Shown here one piece after another: positions 41,943-51,995 of a DNA stretch of 64,000 nt. This DNA is from Methylicorpusculum oleiharenae (GTDB lineage Bacteria > Pseudomonadota > Gammaproteobacteria > Methylococcales > Methylomonadaceae): the NCBI RefSeq assembly GCF_009828925.2, contig NZ_WUTY02000001.1, positions 1,704,492 through 1,768,491 of the forward strand, written 5' to 3'. How positions within the stretch are numbered: position 1 is the stretch's first letter; each line of letters starts with the position of its first letter. Below the pieces are notes generated by a model, which worked only from the letters and a program-made list of their open reading frames with translations, was not told the DNA's origin and did not search any database. Made by a program: the position numbers and the translations under genes.

Positions 41943-42314
41943 TTAACGATCACACACATGATTTTCTTCTCCATCGCTCATTTCCGAGATCAGCGAGGGC
42001 AGCATGGCCGTTACTTGTTCGCCGCATTTTTTCATTTCTTCCATGGCCGGACTGACCGCGATTTCTTTGCCGAACGTAATGGCTTTTTGTTGAGCCGCAT
42101 CGCGTTCTCCCCCTGAACAAAGCGCTTTTATTTCAACGTCCAGGGCCTTGGCTTGCTGGCCGATTTTTTTCATTTCCGCTTTATCCGTTTTTTGAATACA
42201 CGATTGCATGGCTTTGAGCTGTTGTTTCATTTGTTCGAATTTTGCAGGGTCGATATTTTGAGCAAAAACGGTTACTGGCAGCAGCAGGACAAGCAAGGTG
42301 GATATTTTGAACAT
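41943..42314 (-). CDS. small secreted Cys-containing hypothetical protein
   Basis: A 123-residue protein with a signal peptide (MFKISTLLVLLLPVTVFA) and a helical mature part with four Cys (QSCIQK, ALCSGG, KKCGEQ, HVCDR), enough for two periplasmic disulfides. A lysine- and glutamine-rich central helix (KAEMKKIGQQAKALDVEIKAL) follows. No family was recognised. It is transcribed divergently from valS. The AGGAAG ahead of its ATG is a good ribosome-binding site. Confidence 0.65.
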   Translation of the reverse strand: MFKISTLLVLLLPVTVFAQNIDPAKFEQMKQQLKAMQSCIQKTDKAEMKKIGQQAKALDVEIKALCSGGERDAAQQKAITFGKEIAVSPAMEEMKKCGEQVTAMLPSLISEMSDGEENHVCDR

Positions 42315-42486
42315 AGTGGCTTCCTTTTTAACGTGGGCGAGTGAATATCGGTGTTTAATACTAATTCATATGTTCAAGAGTGAACAGGGATCATCCAAGA
42401 AACACCTTCATTTATTTACCACTGCTTAATTCTTTTGTTTTCCGGTTAAAATAGCTCAATTTCATTTTATTCAGCGACAGATAGTT

Positions 42487-45297
42487 ATGGAAAAAACATA
42501 CGATCCGCATTCAATCGAACAACATTGGTACGCTATTTGGGAAGAGCAAAATCATTTTGCGCCCAGCGAAGAAGGTGAATCCTATTGCATCATGATTCCG
42601 CCGCCCAATGTCACCGGTAGTTTGCACATGGGCCATGCTTTTCAGGATACGATCATGGATGCATTGACGCGCTATCACCGGATGCGCGGCTTCAGTACCT
42701 TATGGCAAGCCGGAACGGATCATGCCGGTATTGCTACGCAAATGGTCGTTGAACGGTTGATTAATACGGAAAATAAAACCCGGCATGATTACGGAAGAGA
42801 AAAGTTTGTCGAAAAAATTTGGGAATGGAAAGCGCAGTCCGGCGGTACCATCACTCAGCAATTACGGCGCATGGGCTCTTCTCTGGATTGGTCCAGGGAA
42901 CGGTTTACCATGGATGATGGGATGTCCGAGGCGGTGGGTGAAGTTTTTATCAGGCTCTACGAAGAAGGCCTGATTTACCGGGGTAAACGTCTGGTCAATT
43001 GGGACCCGGTTTTACATTCGGCGGTTTCCGATCTGGAAGTGCTGTCCGAAGAGGAAAACGGCTCCATGTGGCATATGCGTTACCCTTTATCGAATGGTAC
43101 GGGGTATTTGATCGTTGCGACAACGCGACCGGAGACTCTTCTGGGTGATGCGGCGGTGGCGATTCATCCTAATGATGAGCGCTATAAACATCTGCTGGGT
43201 GAATATGTCGAATTGCCGTTAACAGGTCGTAAAATCCCGGTGATTGCCGATGAGTATGTGGATCCTGAATTCGGTACCGGTTGCGTCAAAATTACCCCTG
43301 CGCATGATTTTAATGATTATGAAGTCTGGACGCGGCATAGAAACACCTCGGCTATTCAGGCATTACCGCATGGCGGCTTGATCAATATTTTTACAGCCGA
43401 TGCGTGTATCAGAAATAACAAGGGCGATGAAGATTTTTTAATCCCTCACAAATACATGGGGATGGATCGTTTTGAGGCGAGAAGGGAAATCGTCTCCGAT
43501 CTGGAAGCACAGGGTTTGCTGGAAAAAATTGTTGACCATAAATTAATGGTTCCGCGTGGCGATCGAACCAGTGCCGTGATTGAACCGTTTTTAACTGATC
43601 AGTGGTATGTCAAAGTGGCGCCTCTTGCCAAGCCGGCTATCGAAGCGGTAGAAAACGGCGATATCAAGTTTGTGCCGGATAACTGGAAAAACACTTATTT
43701 TGACTGGATGCGCAATATTCAGGATTGGTGTATTTCAAGGCAGATCTGGTGGGGACACCGCATTCCCGCCTGGTACGATGATAAAGGCAATATTTATGTG
43801 GGCCGTTCAGAGCGAGCCATACGCGAACAACATAAGCTGCCGGATGATTATTCTTTAAAGCAGGACGAGGATGTGCTGGATACCTGGTTCTCATCAGCAT
43901 TGTGGCCATTTTCAACATTAGGCTGGCCGGAACAAACACCGGAATTGGGCAAACATTATCCGACCAGCGTTTTGGTAACCGGTTTCGATATCATCTTTTT
44001 CTGGGTGGCCCGGATGATTATGATGGGCCTTAAATTTCAGGGGCAGGTGCCTTTCAGGGAAGTGTATATACATGGCCTGGTGCGGGATGCGGAAGGGCAG
44101 AAAATGTCCAAATCCAAAGGCAATGTGCTGGACCCTATCGATCTGATCGACGGTATCGATCTGGAAGCGCTGGTTGAAAAGCGTATTTCCGGAATGATGC
44201 AGCCGCATTTGGCCAAGAAAATAGAAACGGTTACCCGTAAACAATTTCCAGACGGTATTCCGTCTTATGGGACCGATGCCTTGCGTTTCACGTTTGCTTC
44301 TCTGGCCTCAACCGGGCGCGATATCCGCTTTGATTTGGCGCGTACCGAAGGATATCGCAATTTCTGTAACAAACTCTGGAATGCCGCCCGTTATGTGTTG
44401 ATGAATACGGAAGAACAGGATAATGGCTTATCCGGTCTTCCTTGTGAATACACTCAAGTCGATCGCTGGATAATGTCCCGTTTACAGCAGCAAATTGCTG
44501 TTACACGGCAGGCGATCGATAATTACCGCTTCGATTTGGCCGCGCAGGCACTTTACGATTTTACCTGGAACGAATATTGTGACTGGTATCTGGAATTGGC
44601 CAAGATCTCGCTGCAGTCTGAAAATGAAGCCGTTCAACGCGGAACAAGGCAGACTTTGGTGTCGGTTCTGGAGACCGTTTTACGGTTGGCTCATCCCATC
44701 ATGCCTTTTATTACTGAGGAAATATGGCAGCGCGTTGCGCCGTTAGCGGGGATTAATGGTCCTACCATCATGCGTCAATCCTATCCTGAGACCGATGCAT
44801 CCCTTATTGATACGGCAGCCATTGCTGAAATTGAATGGGTGATGGCATTTATTCTCGGCGTACGCAGAATCCGCGGCGAAATGAATATCGCACCAGGAAA
44901 GCCGTTGCCGGTTTTGATTCAAAACGGCACGGCTACCGATCAGGCGATGCTGGAAAACAGTCAGGCTTATTTGAAAAAATTAGGCAGACTTGAGGCTATC
45001 ACCTGGCTCGGTTTAGATGAAATTGCTCCCGAATCGGCAATTGCACTGGTGGGCGAGATGAAGATTTTAATTCCGATGGCGGGCCTGATCGATAAACAGG
45101 CGGAACTGACCCGGCTGGATAAGGAGATTCAGCGCATCAGTAAAGAGTTGCCCCGCATTGAAGGCAAGTTGAACAATCCCAGCTTTGTGGATAAGGCTCC
45201 GGCTGACGTCATCGTCAAAGAAAAAAACAAGCTGTCCGATTTACAGTCTACACTTAGAAGTCTCGAAGAGCAGGTGCTAAAAATAAAGGCCCTTTAA
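42487..45297 (+). CDS. valS: valyl-tRNA synthetase
   Basis: A 936-residue class I synthetase. HIGH appears as [13 protein letters not shown] (about residues 38-50), the editing domain has [19 protein letters not shown] near residue 212, and KMSKS as [14 protein letters not shown] near residue 540. The end forms the valS-specific coiled-coil arm ([41 protein letters not shown]). The length is normal for bacterial ValRS. It stands alone, with holC/pepA not adjacent. Confidence 0.97.
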   Translation: MEKTYDPHSIEQHWYAIWEEQNHFAPSEEGESYCIMIPPPNVTGSLHMGHAFQDTIMDALTRYHRMRGFSTLWQAGTDHAGIATQMVVERLINTENKTRHDYGREKFVEKIWEWKAQSGGTITQQLRRMGSSLDWSRERFTMDDGMSEAVGEVFIRLYEEGLIYRGKRLVNWDPVLHSAVSDLEVLSEEENGSMWHMRYPLSNGTGYLIVATTRPETLLGDAAVAIHPNDERYKHLLGEYVELPLTGRKIPVIADEYVDPEFGTGCVKITPAHDFNDYEVWTRHRNTSAIQALPHGGLINIFTADACIRNNKGDEDFLIPHKYMGMDRFEARREIVSDLEAQGLLEKIVDHKLMVPRGDRTSAVIEPFLTDQWYVKVAPLAKPAIEAVENGDIKFVPDNWKNTYFDWMRNIQDWCISRQIWWGHRIPAWYDDKGNIYVGRSERAIREQHKLPDDYSLKQDEDVLDTWFSSALWPFSTLGWPEQTPELGKHYPTSVLVTGFDIIFFWVARMIMMGLKFQGQVPFREVYIHGLVRDAEGQKMSKSKGNVLDPIDLIDGIDLEALVEKRISGMMQPHLAKKIETVTRKQFPDGIPSYGTDALRFTFASLASTGRDIRFDLARTEGYRNFCNKLWNAARYVLMNTEEQDNGLSGLPCEYTQVDRWIMSRLQQQIAVTRQAIDNYRFDLAAQALYDFTWNEYCDWYLELAKISLQSENEAVQRGTRQTLVSVLETVLRLAHPIMPFITEEIWQRVAPLAGINGPTIMRQSYPETDASLIDTAAIAEIEWVMAFILGVRRIRGEMNIAPGKPLPVLIQNGTATDQAMLENSQAYLKKLGRLEAITWLGLDEIAPESAIALVGEMKILIPMAGLIDKQAELTRLDKEIQRISKELPRIEGKLNNPSFVDKAPADVIVKEKNKLSDLQSTLRSLEEQVLKIKAL

Positions 45298-45429
45298 AGA
45301 TGGCTTACAGGTAAAACCGGAGTATCTAGTGACAAACTGGTGTGTGAGCGTACCGTCTCCATGCCTTTTTGTCATGAACCTTCAACGAAGGCTGCCGTTG
45401 GCCTTGATGTTAAATGAACAAAGCGAGTT

Positions 45430-47142
45430 ATGGTGACCAATAATCCTGACCAACAGCTGGGTGGTCTTTCGAGATGTTTGATTCAGGCCGGCTTGGTTTC
45501 TGAGGCGGAAATGTTGGCTCATATACAGGCAGCCAAAAAAGCAAAAATCTCGTTAATTAACTACCTGGTTTCCAATAAGGTTGTAAGCAGCAAAGCTATC
45601 TCAGAGCGTGCTTCAGTTGAATTCGGCTTGCCGCAATTCGATCTTAGCGCTATTGATGTCAAAAGTTTGCCGGTAGCCTTGGTTACCGAAAAGCTGATCA
45701 GGAAGCATCATGCGCTGCCTTTGCTTAAGCGGGGAAACCGGCTGTTTCTGGCCATATCTGACGCCAGCAATTTTCAGGCTCAAGATGAAATAAAATTCCA
45801 TACCCGGCTGAATATTGACACCATTCTGGTTGAAGAAGACAAGCTGGGCAAGGCGATAGATTCAGCATTGGAAGCTGCCGAAACGATGATGACGGATCTG
45901 CTGGATTCGGATTTGGATAATCTGGAGATAACCGGTGGTGATCAGGATAATTTAAAGGATGATTCCGGACCGGAAGTGGATGATGGTCCGATTGTTCGTT
46001 TTGTGAATAAAATTCTGCTGGATGCGATTAAAAAAGGCGTTTCGGATATCCATCTTGAACCGTATGAAAAATCTTTTCGTATCCGGTACCGCGGCGATGG
46101 CATGTTGTATGAAGTAGCCAGCCCCCCTTCAAATATTTCCAATCGTATTATTTCCAGATTAAAGGTAATGGCCAGAATGGACATTGCCGAGCGGCGTATT
46201 CCTCAGGATGGTCGTATTAAGATGGCGTTATCCAAAACGCGCGCCATTGATTTCCGGGTCAATACCTGCCCAACGTTGTTTGGTGAAAAGGTGGTATTGC
46301 GGATTCTGGATCCAACCAGCGCCCAGCTCGGTATAGAAAAATTGGGTTTCGAGCCCATACAACAACAACGATTTTTGGAAGCCATTCACAGACCATACGG
46401 AATGGTGCTGGTTACAGGACCTACCGGAAGCGGTAAAACCGTTACGCTTTATACCGGCTTGAATATTTTGAACAGTGTCGAACGGAATATTTCGACAGCA
46501 GAGGATCCGGTTGAAATCACGGTTCCGGGCATTAATCAGGTGAATGTTAATCCTAAAGCGGGATTAACCTTTGCTACAGCGTTAAGAGCTTTTTTGCGGC
46601 AAGATCCCGATATCATTATGGTGGGCGAAATTCGAGACCTGGAAACAGCGGAAATTGCTGTTAAAGCCGCTCAAACAGGGCATTTGGTGTTATCCACACT
46701 GCATACGAACGATGCGCCGCAAACCCTGAACCGCCTCGTTCAAATGGGGATACCCCCGTTTAATATTGTCTCGGCGGTAAACTTGATTATGGCGCAACGT
46801 TTGGCCCGGCGCTTGTGTGAAAACTGCAAGGCCCGCGTTAATCTTCCCGAAGTGGCGCTTTTATCGGCCGGCTTTTTGGAAGATGAAGTTAAAGACCTCA
46901 AATTGTATGGACCTGTCGGCTGTGAGCTTTGCACCGCAGGCTATAAAGGCCGGGTGGGTATCTATCAGGTGATGCCAATCAGTGAAGGTATGCGTAAATT
47001 AATTTTAGAAGGCGGCAACACGCTGGAACTGGCGATTCAGGCTAAAGCGGAAGGCTTTAACGATTTGCGCAGGTCCGGTTTGGAAAAAGTCAAGCAAGGC
47101 GTTACCAGTCTTGAAGAAGTCGATCGAGTGACGAAGGAATAA
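45430..47142 (+). CDS. pilB: type IV pilus assembly ATPase
   Basis: PilB powers pilus extension at the cytoplasmic face. The 570-residue protein has an N-terminal MshEN/GSPII_E domain (about residues 40-150), then the ATPase: GPTGSGKTVTLY (Walker A near residue 332), an EDPVEI Asp box, IMVGEIRDLETAEIA (Walker B near residue 395), GHLVLSTLHTNDA (His box), and a C-terminal zinc-binding CxxC pair (CENCK...CELC). Followed two bases later by pilC and then pilD: the canonical pilBCD order. Confidence 0.97.
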   Translation: MVTNNPDQQLGGLSRCLIQAGLVSEAEMLAHIQAAKKAKISLINYLVSNKVVSSKAISERASVEFGLPQFDLSAIDVKSLPVALVTEKLIRKHHALPLLKRGNRLFLAISDASNFQAQDEIKFHTRLNIDTILVEEDKLGKAIDSALEAAETMMTDLLDSDLDNLEITGGDQDNLKDDSGPEVDDGPIVRFVNKILLDAIKKGVSDIHLEPYEKSFRIRYRGDGMLYEVASPPSNISNRIISRLKVMARMDIAERRIPQDGRIKMALSKTRAIDFRVNTCPTLFGEKVVLRILDPTSAQLGIEKLGFEPIQQQRFLEAIHRPYGMVLVTGPTGSGKTVTLYTGLNILNSVERNISTAEDPVEITVPGINQVNVNPKAGLTFATALRAFLRQDPDIIMVGEIRDLETAEIAVKAAQTGHLVLSTLHTNDAPQTLNRLVQMGIPPFNIVSAVNLIMAQRLARRLCENCKARVNLPEVALLSAGFLEDEVKDLKLYGPVGCELCTAGYKGRVGIYQVMPISEGMRKLILEGGNTLELAIQAKAEGFNDLRRSGLEKVKQGVTSLEEVDRVTKE

Positions 47143-47144
47143 CG

Positions 47145-48371
47145 ATGGCAGAAGCTAAAGCGACAGAACAAGTTGATTTTATTTGGGATGGTAAAGACAA
47201 AAATGGCATGCGGACCAAAGGCGAAATTGCTGCCAAATCCGAAACCGTTGCTCGTTCAGATCTGCGCCAAATGGGTATCCGTGTCATTAGTATCAAGAAA
47301 AAGCCCAAGCCTCTATTCGGTGTAAAAGTCCAAAAGATCACGCCCGGTGACATCGCCATTTTCAGTCGTCAGTTGGCAACCATGCTAGAGGCCGGTGTGC
47401 CTTTGGTTCAGTCATTTGACATTATTGGCAAGGGTCATGAAAACGCCAGCATGCAGCACTTGTTATTGAGCATTAAAGCGGATATTGAGGGCGGCAGCAC
47501 GCTGGCAGAGGCGTTAAAGAAAAATCCTGTTTATTTTGATGAATTATTCTGTAATCTTGTTGAGGCGGGGGAACATGCCGGTGTTCTGGAAACCTTGCTG
47601 GATAAAATAGCCACCTATAAAGAAAAAACAGAATCGCTCAAGAAAAAAATCAAGAAAGCGCTGACTTACCCTATTGCGGTGCTGGTGGTTGCGTTTGTTG
47701 TAACCGCTATTCTATTGATTTTTGTTGTTCCGGTGTTTGAAGAACTATTTCAAGGATTCGGGGCTGATTTACCGGCTTTCACAAGAATGGTTATCGATCT
47801 GTCTGAATGGATGCAGGCTTGGTGGTGGGTTATCGTCGCTGCGGTATTCGGTTGTGTTTATACCTTTGGCTACTTTAAAAAGCGTTCCCGGAAATTTAAT
47901 CACGCTTTGGATAGGACTTTGCTGAAAATTCCAGTGGTCGGTTTGATCCTGAACAAATCAGCCGTTGCTCGTTTTGCCAGAACCTTATCGACCATGTCGG
48001 CGGCAGGGGTGCCCTTGGTAGAGGCCCTGGAATCGGTGGCGGGCTCTTGCGGTAACATCATCTATGCCGATGCCGTACTCAAAATGCGTGAAGAAGTATC
48101 GACCGGTCAACGGCTTCAGTATGCAATGCAGCAAACCGCGCTGTTTCCTCATATGGTTGTGCAAATGGTGGCAATCGGAGAGGAGTCCGGATCTATCGAT
48201 ACGATGCTGACAAAAGTGGCGGATTTTTTTGAAGAGGAAGTGGATAACCTGGTCGATAATTTAAGCAGTTTGATGGAGCCAATTATCATGTCGGTATTAG
48301 GCGTTTTAGTGGGCGGTTTAATAGTGGCGATGTATTTGCCTATTTTCAAAATGGGCGCCGCGGTCGGTTAA
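47145..48371 (+). CDS. pilC: type IV pilus inner-membrane platform protein
   Basis: A 408-residue GspF-family protein with two similar T2SSF domains (DIAIFSRQLATMLEAGVPLVQSFDIIGKG near residue 66; ARFARTLSTMSAAGVPLVEALESVAG near residue 275) and three membrane helices (about 173-195, 226-246 and 380-402). PilC couples PilB to pilin extraction. It starts two bases after the pilB stop. Confidence 0.97.
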   Translation: MAEAKATEQVDFIWDGKDKNGMRTKGEIAAKSETVARSDLRQMGIRVISIKKKPKPLFGVKVQKITPGDIAIFSRQLATMLEAGVPLVQSFDIIGKGHENASMQHLLLSIKADIEGGSTLAEALKKNPVYFDELFCNLVEAGEHAGVLETLLDKIATYKEKTESLKKKIKKALTYPIAVLVVAFVVTAILLIFVVPVFEELFQGFGADLPAFTRMVIDLSEWMQAWWWVIVAAVFGCVYTFGYFKKRSRKFNHALDRTLLKIPVVGLILNKSAVARFARTLSTMSAAGVPLVEALESVAGSCGNIIYADAVLKMREEVSTGQRLQYAMQQTALFPHMVVQMVAIGEESGSIDTMLTKVADFFEEEVDNLVDNLSSLMEPIIMSVLGVLVGGLIVAMYLPIFKMGAAVG

Positions 48372-48393
48372 GCGTTCTACCCTGGATGACATC

Positions 48394-49272
48394 ATGATGC
48401 CGTTTGTCGATACTATTGCAATCAATTCCACGCATTTAATCGCAGTAGTGGCATTGGTTGGTTTGCTGGTAGGCAGCTTTTTAAACGTGGTCATCTACCG
48501 CCTGCCCATTATGATGAAGAGGGATTGGCGAAATGAATGTGCCGAATTTCTGAGCCTGCCCGCTGAACGATCAGAAGAGAATGCTGATTTCAATCTTGTT
48601 TTCCCTTTATCCCGCTGTCCTCACTGCAGTACGCCCATCAAGCCCTATCAGAATATTCCGGTGATCAGTTATCTGGTAATGAAAGGTCGCTGCGCGCATT
48701 GCCATGAGCCAATTTCTCTACGTTATCCCTTGGTTGAAGCGTTGACCGGCTTATGTTCAGCGTTGATTGCCTGGCGTTTCGGTTATTCGCCGGAAATGGG
48801 TGCCGCCTTATTCATGACCTGGGCTTTGATCGCGCTCAGTGCCATTGATCTGGATCATCAACTGTTGCCGGACTCGATTACGTTACCTTTGTTATGGTCC
48901 GGTTTGTTTTTAAGCCTGTTTCATGTCTTTGCCGATAGCCAGTCCAGTATCATTGGGGCGATTGCCGGTTACCTGTGCCTCTGGTTTGTTTATCATGGCT
49001 TTAAGCTGCTAACCGGCAAAGAGGGTATGGGCTTCGGGGATTTTAAATTACTGGCCGCATTCGGTGCCTGGCTGGGTTGGCAGTATTTGACCATGATCAT
49101 TCTTCTCTCGTCGGTTACCGGAGCGCTAATCGGAATGGCCATGATCATTTTTGTCAGGCACGACAAGAACATTCCCATTCCGTTCGGTCCTTATCTGGCG
49201 ATCGCAGGTTGGATAGCCTTACTCTGGGGCGATAAGATCAATCTGTTTTACCTCAACGCTACCGGATTGTAA
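48394..49272 (+). CDS. pilD: type IV prepilin peptidase / N-methyltransferase
   Basis: A 292-residue polytopic aspartyl protease that cleaves and N-methylates prepilins. A cytoplasmic zinc loop with CPHC...CAHC (about residues 73-100) follows the first helix; the catalytic aspartates sit in AIDLDHQLLPD near residue 150 and GFGDFK near residue 212. It is third in the pilBCD operon and only four bases before coaE. Confidence 0.96.
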   Translation: MMPFVDTIAINSTHLIAVVALVGLLVGSFLNVVIYRLPIMMKRDWRNECAEFLSLPAERSEENADFNLVFPLSRCPHCSTPIKPYQNIPVISYLVMKGRCAHCHEPISLRYPLVEALTGLCSALIAWRFGYSPEMGAALFMTWALIALSAIDLDHQLLPDSITLPLLWSGLFLSLFHVFADSQSSIIGAIAGYLCLWFVYHGFKLLTGKEGMGFGDFKLLAAFGAWLGWQYLTMIILLSSVTGALIGMAMIIFVRHDKNIPIPFGPYLAIAGWIALLWGDKINLFYLNATGL

Positions 49273-49276
49273 CTGA

Positions 49277-49909
49277 ATGCTGAGAATCGGTTTAACGGGT
49301 GGAATTGGTTCAGGCAAGACGACGGTCGCCTCACTCTTTGCAGAACAAGGCATTCCCATCATTGATGCGGATGAACTGGCCAAAGCGCTCGTCGAGCCGG
49401 GTCAGCCTGCATTGGCTAAGATTTCGCAAGCTTTTGGCGAAGCCATGATTGATGCTAAAGGGAGTCTGGACCGGGAAGCCTTGAGAAATCTTGTCTTTGC
49501 AGATGATGAGCAAAAGAAAAAACTGGAAGCCATTCTCCATCCTTTGGTGCGTGACCGCATAGTATCGACGGTAGAAGAGCTGACAGGGCCTTATTGTATT
49601 ATTTGTGTGCCGTTGTTGTTTGAATCGGGCATGAATGATTTGGTCGATAGGGTCCTGGTGGTAGATTGTCCGGTAAGTTTGCAAATAGAGCGGGTGAAAC
49701 AACGTAATCAACTGAGTGAGCCGGTTATCCTTGCAATTATTGCCGCTCAGCTTTCCCGTGAATCACGCAATGTCAGGGCAGATGAACTCATTGATAATAC
49801 CTGCGACAATTCTCAACTTGCAGAACAAGTCAAAAAACTGCACAATTTATATCTTTCGCTAAGCCTGAAGCAGGATAACGTTGTCAGTGAATACCGATAT
49901 AGTGTATGA
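49277..49909 (+). CDS. coaE: dephospho-CoA kinase
   Basis: CoaE phosphorylates dephospho-CoA, the last step of CoA synthesis. The 210-residue P-loop kinase has LTGGIGSGKTTVASLF near residue 6, DADELAKALVEPGQPAL near residue 32, IVCVPLLFESGM near residue 112 and the lid QRVKQRNQLS near residue 140. It is joined to pilD (four-base gap) and overlaps zapD, a common gammaproteobacterial arrangement. Confidence 0.96.
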   Translation: MLRIGLTGGIGSGKTTVASLFAEQGIPIIDADELAKALVEPGQPALAKISQAFGEAMIDAKGSLDREALRNLVFADDEQKKKLEAILHPLVRDRIVSTVEELTGPYCIICVPLLFESGMNDLVDRVLVVDCPVSLQIERVKQRNQLSEPVILAIIAAQLSRESRNVRADELIDNTCDNSQLAEQVKKLHNLYLSLSLKQDNVVSEYRYSV

Positions 49910-50657
49910 GTTTCCTCTCAATGAACGGATTCGAATTTTCATCCGGCTTGAATTACTGTTTAATCAGCTCAGTCACTTTCTTGAGGGTAATACCGAATTT
50001 GATAGACGAGCAGCCATCGATTCAATGCTTGATATTCTTACTATTTTTAGCCGTAATGACCTTAAGTCGGAAATTCTTAAAGAATTAGACCGTCACGGCA
50101 AAGTGCTGAACCAACTGGCTAACACCGAGGGTGTAGACACTGAAAAACTGATTGATATTCTGGCTGAATTAAATCAGATCAGTAAAAGTCTTTATGCCGA
50201 CAACGGCAAGATTGGCATTAAAGTGATGGAAAGCGATTTATTTCAAAGTATTTCGCAGCGCAGTTCGATACCAGGCGGTACCTGCTCCTTTGATTTGCCC
50301 GCGTTTCATTATTGGCTGGAGCAGGATGAAGAAGTCCAGTCCATGGCCCTGGATCAGTGGACAAAACCCTTTGCCGATATCCGCAAGGCGATCGATTTAA
50401 TAATGGGCTTTATTCGCCAGAGCACACGGCCTGTGGCAAAAATGGCCTCCGCAGGCTTTTTTCAGTTGCCGTTGGACAAGAGTCTGCCCTTACAATTATT
50501 GCGTATCAATGTAGCGCGTGATATTCCTTGTTTTGCGGAGATCAGTGGCGGAAAACACCGCTTTACGATTCGATTTATGGTGCCGTCTATTGATGGATCC
50601 AGGCCAACTCAAACGCCCGATAACATCCCTTTTCTGTTAACCTGCTGCCAGTTCTGA
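49881..50657 (+). CDS. zapD: cell division protein ZapD (FtsZ-bundling)
   Basis: A 258-residue protein with the ZapD start pattern (IVYEFPLNERIRIFIRLELLFNQLSHFL) and internal AAIDSMLDILTIFSRNDLKSEILKELDRHGKVLNQL. It cross-links FtsZ filaments at the division ring. TTG at 49881 has AGGA five bases upstream and is favoured; GTG at 49887 is another possibility. Either start overlaps coaE by over 20 bases. yacG follows immediately. Confidence 0.94.
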   Translation: MSVNTDIVYEFPLNERIRIFIRLELLFNQLSHFLEGNTEFDRRAAIDSMLDILTIFSRNDLKSEILKELDRHGKVLNQLANTEGVDTEKLIDILAELNQISKSLYADNGKIGIKVMESDLFQSISQRSSIPGGTCSFDLPAFHYWLEQDEEVQSMALDQWTKPFADIRKAIDLIMGFIRQSTRPVAKMASAGFFQLPLDKSLPLQLLRINVARDIPCFAEISGGKHRFTIRFMVPSIDGSRPTQTPDNIPFLLTCCQF

Positions 50658-50861
50658 ATGGATAACACGGATAAACCTTTAACGGTCAAGTGTCCGCAGT
50701 GCAAACGTCCCGTGCCATGGACTCAAGAACAGCTCTTCAAGCCTTTCTGCAGCGAGCGCTGCAAGCTGATAGATTTAGGTGAATGGGCCGCCGAGGAAAA
50801 AAGGATTCCCGGGGAGCCTGTATATGATGAGAACGAACTCGAAGATACTTTTTACCATTGA
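50658..50861 (+). CDS. yacG: DNA gyrase inhibitor YacG
   Basis: A 67-residue zinc protein with four Cys (CPQC near residue 12 and FCSERC near residue 32) and the family [11 protein letters not shown] motif. YacG binds GyrB and blocks DNA binding. It begins at the base after the zapD stop. The acidic, disordered C-terminus is typical. Confidence 0.95.
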   Translation: MDNTDKPLTVKCPQCKRPVPWTQEQLFKPFCSERCKLIDLGEWAAEEKRIPGEPVYDENELEDTFYH

Positions 50862-51006
50862 TTTTTGGTAACTACTCGCCCGCTTTGAATTATAGGCGTA
50901 GGTGCTTGATTTCAAAGGACGCATGAAATCATCCCTGTTGCAGAAGCCTTTTCAATCAAGCATCTACCCCTCAAAGCCACATAAACGTTCAAACTGGGAA
51001 TTGCTG
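50861..51006. repeat. palindromic repeat, family B copy 2, joined to a family-A end
   Basis: 50861-50969 matches the copy at 41193-41303 in its leading block and arms (GTAGGTGCTTGAT...ATCAAGCATCTAC), but the interior is inverted: here TCAAAGGACGCATGAA is on the left and GCAGAAGCCTTTTCA on the right. 50966-51006 is the outer 40 bp of a family-A element (CTCAAAGCCACATAAACG then TTCAAACTGGGAATTGCTG). It lies between the converging yacG and Nudix-ThiE genes. Confidence 0.65.
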
Positions 51007-51019
51007 TTTTTTTAACTTT

Positions 51020-51952
51020 TCAGCTTAAAAAGGTACGGATGCCTGATATGCCTTGCCCGCCCATTTTCCTGGCTTCGTCTAACGATTCCCTGGATACTCC
51101 ACCCAACGCATAAACCGGTATATTAATCGGATTAACCCATTCGTGAAATTTCTGCCAGCCCAGCGAGGGCGTCATGGGATGAGTGGGTGTCGGTAACACA
51201 GGGGCAAGGACAGCGAAATCAAGCCCCAGTTTTTGTGCCTGTAATAACTCGACAGGGTTATGACAGGATGCGGCAATCCAACCTTTGAAGGGCGGTTTTT
51301 GGGTTAATGCCATTAAATGACGACTGGTCAGATGCACCCCGTCCGCATCCAGTTTTTCAAAGCCTTCGACACCGGAGTTAACGAGTAAACGGGCACCTTT
51401 TGCACGGCACAAAGGTTGCGCGTGAACGAAAAATTCGGCGGCTTGTTGCAATGTAAACGATTTTAACCGGGCTTGGATCAAAGTAACCCCTTGTCCCAGT
51501 AAGTTATCAAGGCGAGTGAGCAATGACTGCTCATCTTCATCATCAAGAATCGCATAATAGGGCGGTAACCTGACCGCTGAAATAATGGGTTTATTGGCTT
51601 CAGGAAAAGCAAAGTCAATCAATTTGTCCGGTAAAACCCATTGGATCGGCTGGCCTTCGCGGCCATGCGCTATGCCACTAAATTTTTCGACCCACCAGAC
51701 ATCCAGATTGACACTTAAGTCTGTGTAGTCATGATGGATGTTGATCAGCGGTGACGCTTTCTCTACCTGAATGGCTAATTCTTCATATAGCTCGCGTTCC
51801 AGGGCTTGTTCAACGCTTTCGCCCGCTTCAACTTTTCCGCCCGGAAACTCCCATAAATCGCCTTGATGAACCGTTGACGGACGTAAAGAAATAAGTACTT
51901 CGCCAAGCGCATTCTTTATTACGCCTACGGCAACATGCAAAGCAGCTTTCAT
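51020..51952 (-). CDS. Nudix hydrolase (MutT-like) fused to ThiE-like thiamine phosphate synthase domain
   Basis: A 310-residue fusion. Residues 1-130 form a MutT-type Nudix domain with the box GGKVEAGESVEQALERELYEELAIQVE (Gx5Ex7REUxEExGU pattern, about residues 38-64). Residues 135-310 form a thiamine-monophosphate-synthase-like TIM barrel (LIQARLKSFTLQQAAEF, LLVNSGVEGFEKLDADGVHLTSRHLM, AASCHNPVELLQAQKLGLDFAVLAPVLPTPTHP, PVYALGGVS). This fusion is widespread in gammaproteobacteria next to argJ; 8-oxo-dGTP cleanup and an uncertain role for the ThiE half are usual views. Confidence 0.93.
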   Translation of the reverse strand: MKAALHVAVGVIKNALGEVLISLRPSTVHQGDLWEFPGGKVEAGESVEQALERELYEELAIQVEKASPLINIHHDYTDLSVNLDVWWVEKFSGIAHGREGQPIQWVLPDKLIDFAFPEANKPIISAVRLPPYYAILDDEDEQSLLTRLDNLLGQGVTLIQARLKSFTLQQAAEFFVHAQPLCRAKGARLLVNSGVEGFEKLDADGVHLTSRHLMALTQKPPFKGWIAASCHNPVELLQAQKLGLDFAVLAPVLPTPTHPMTPSLGWQKFHEWVNPINIPVYALGGVSRESLDEARKMGGQGISGIRTFLS

Positions 51953-51995
51953 GTGTGATTACCAAGCCATGGTTTTGAGTCCAGTCTTATTAACA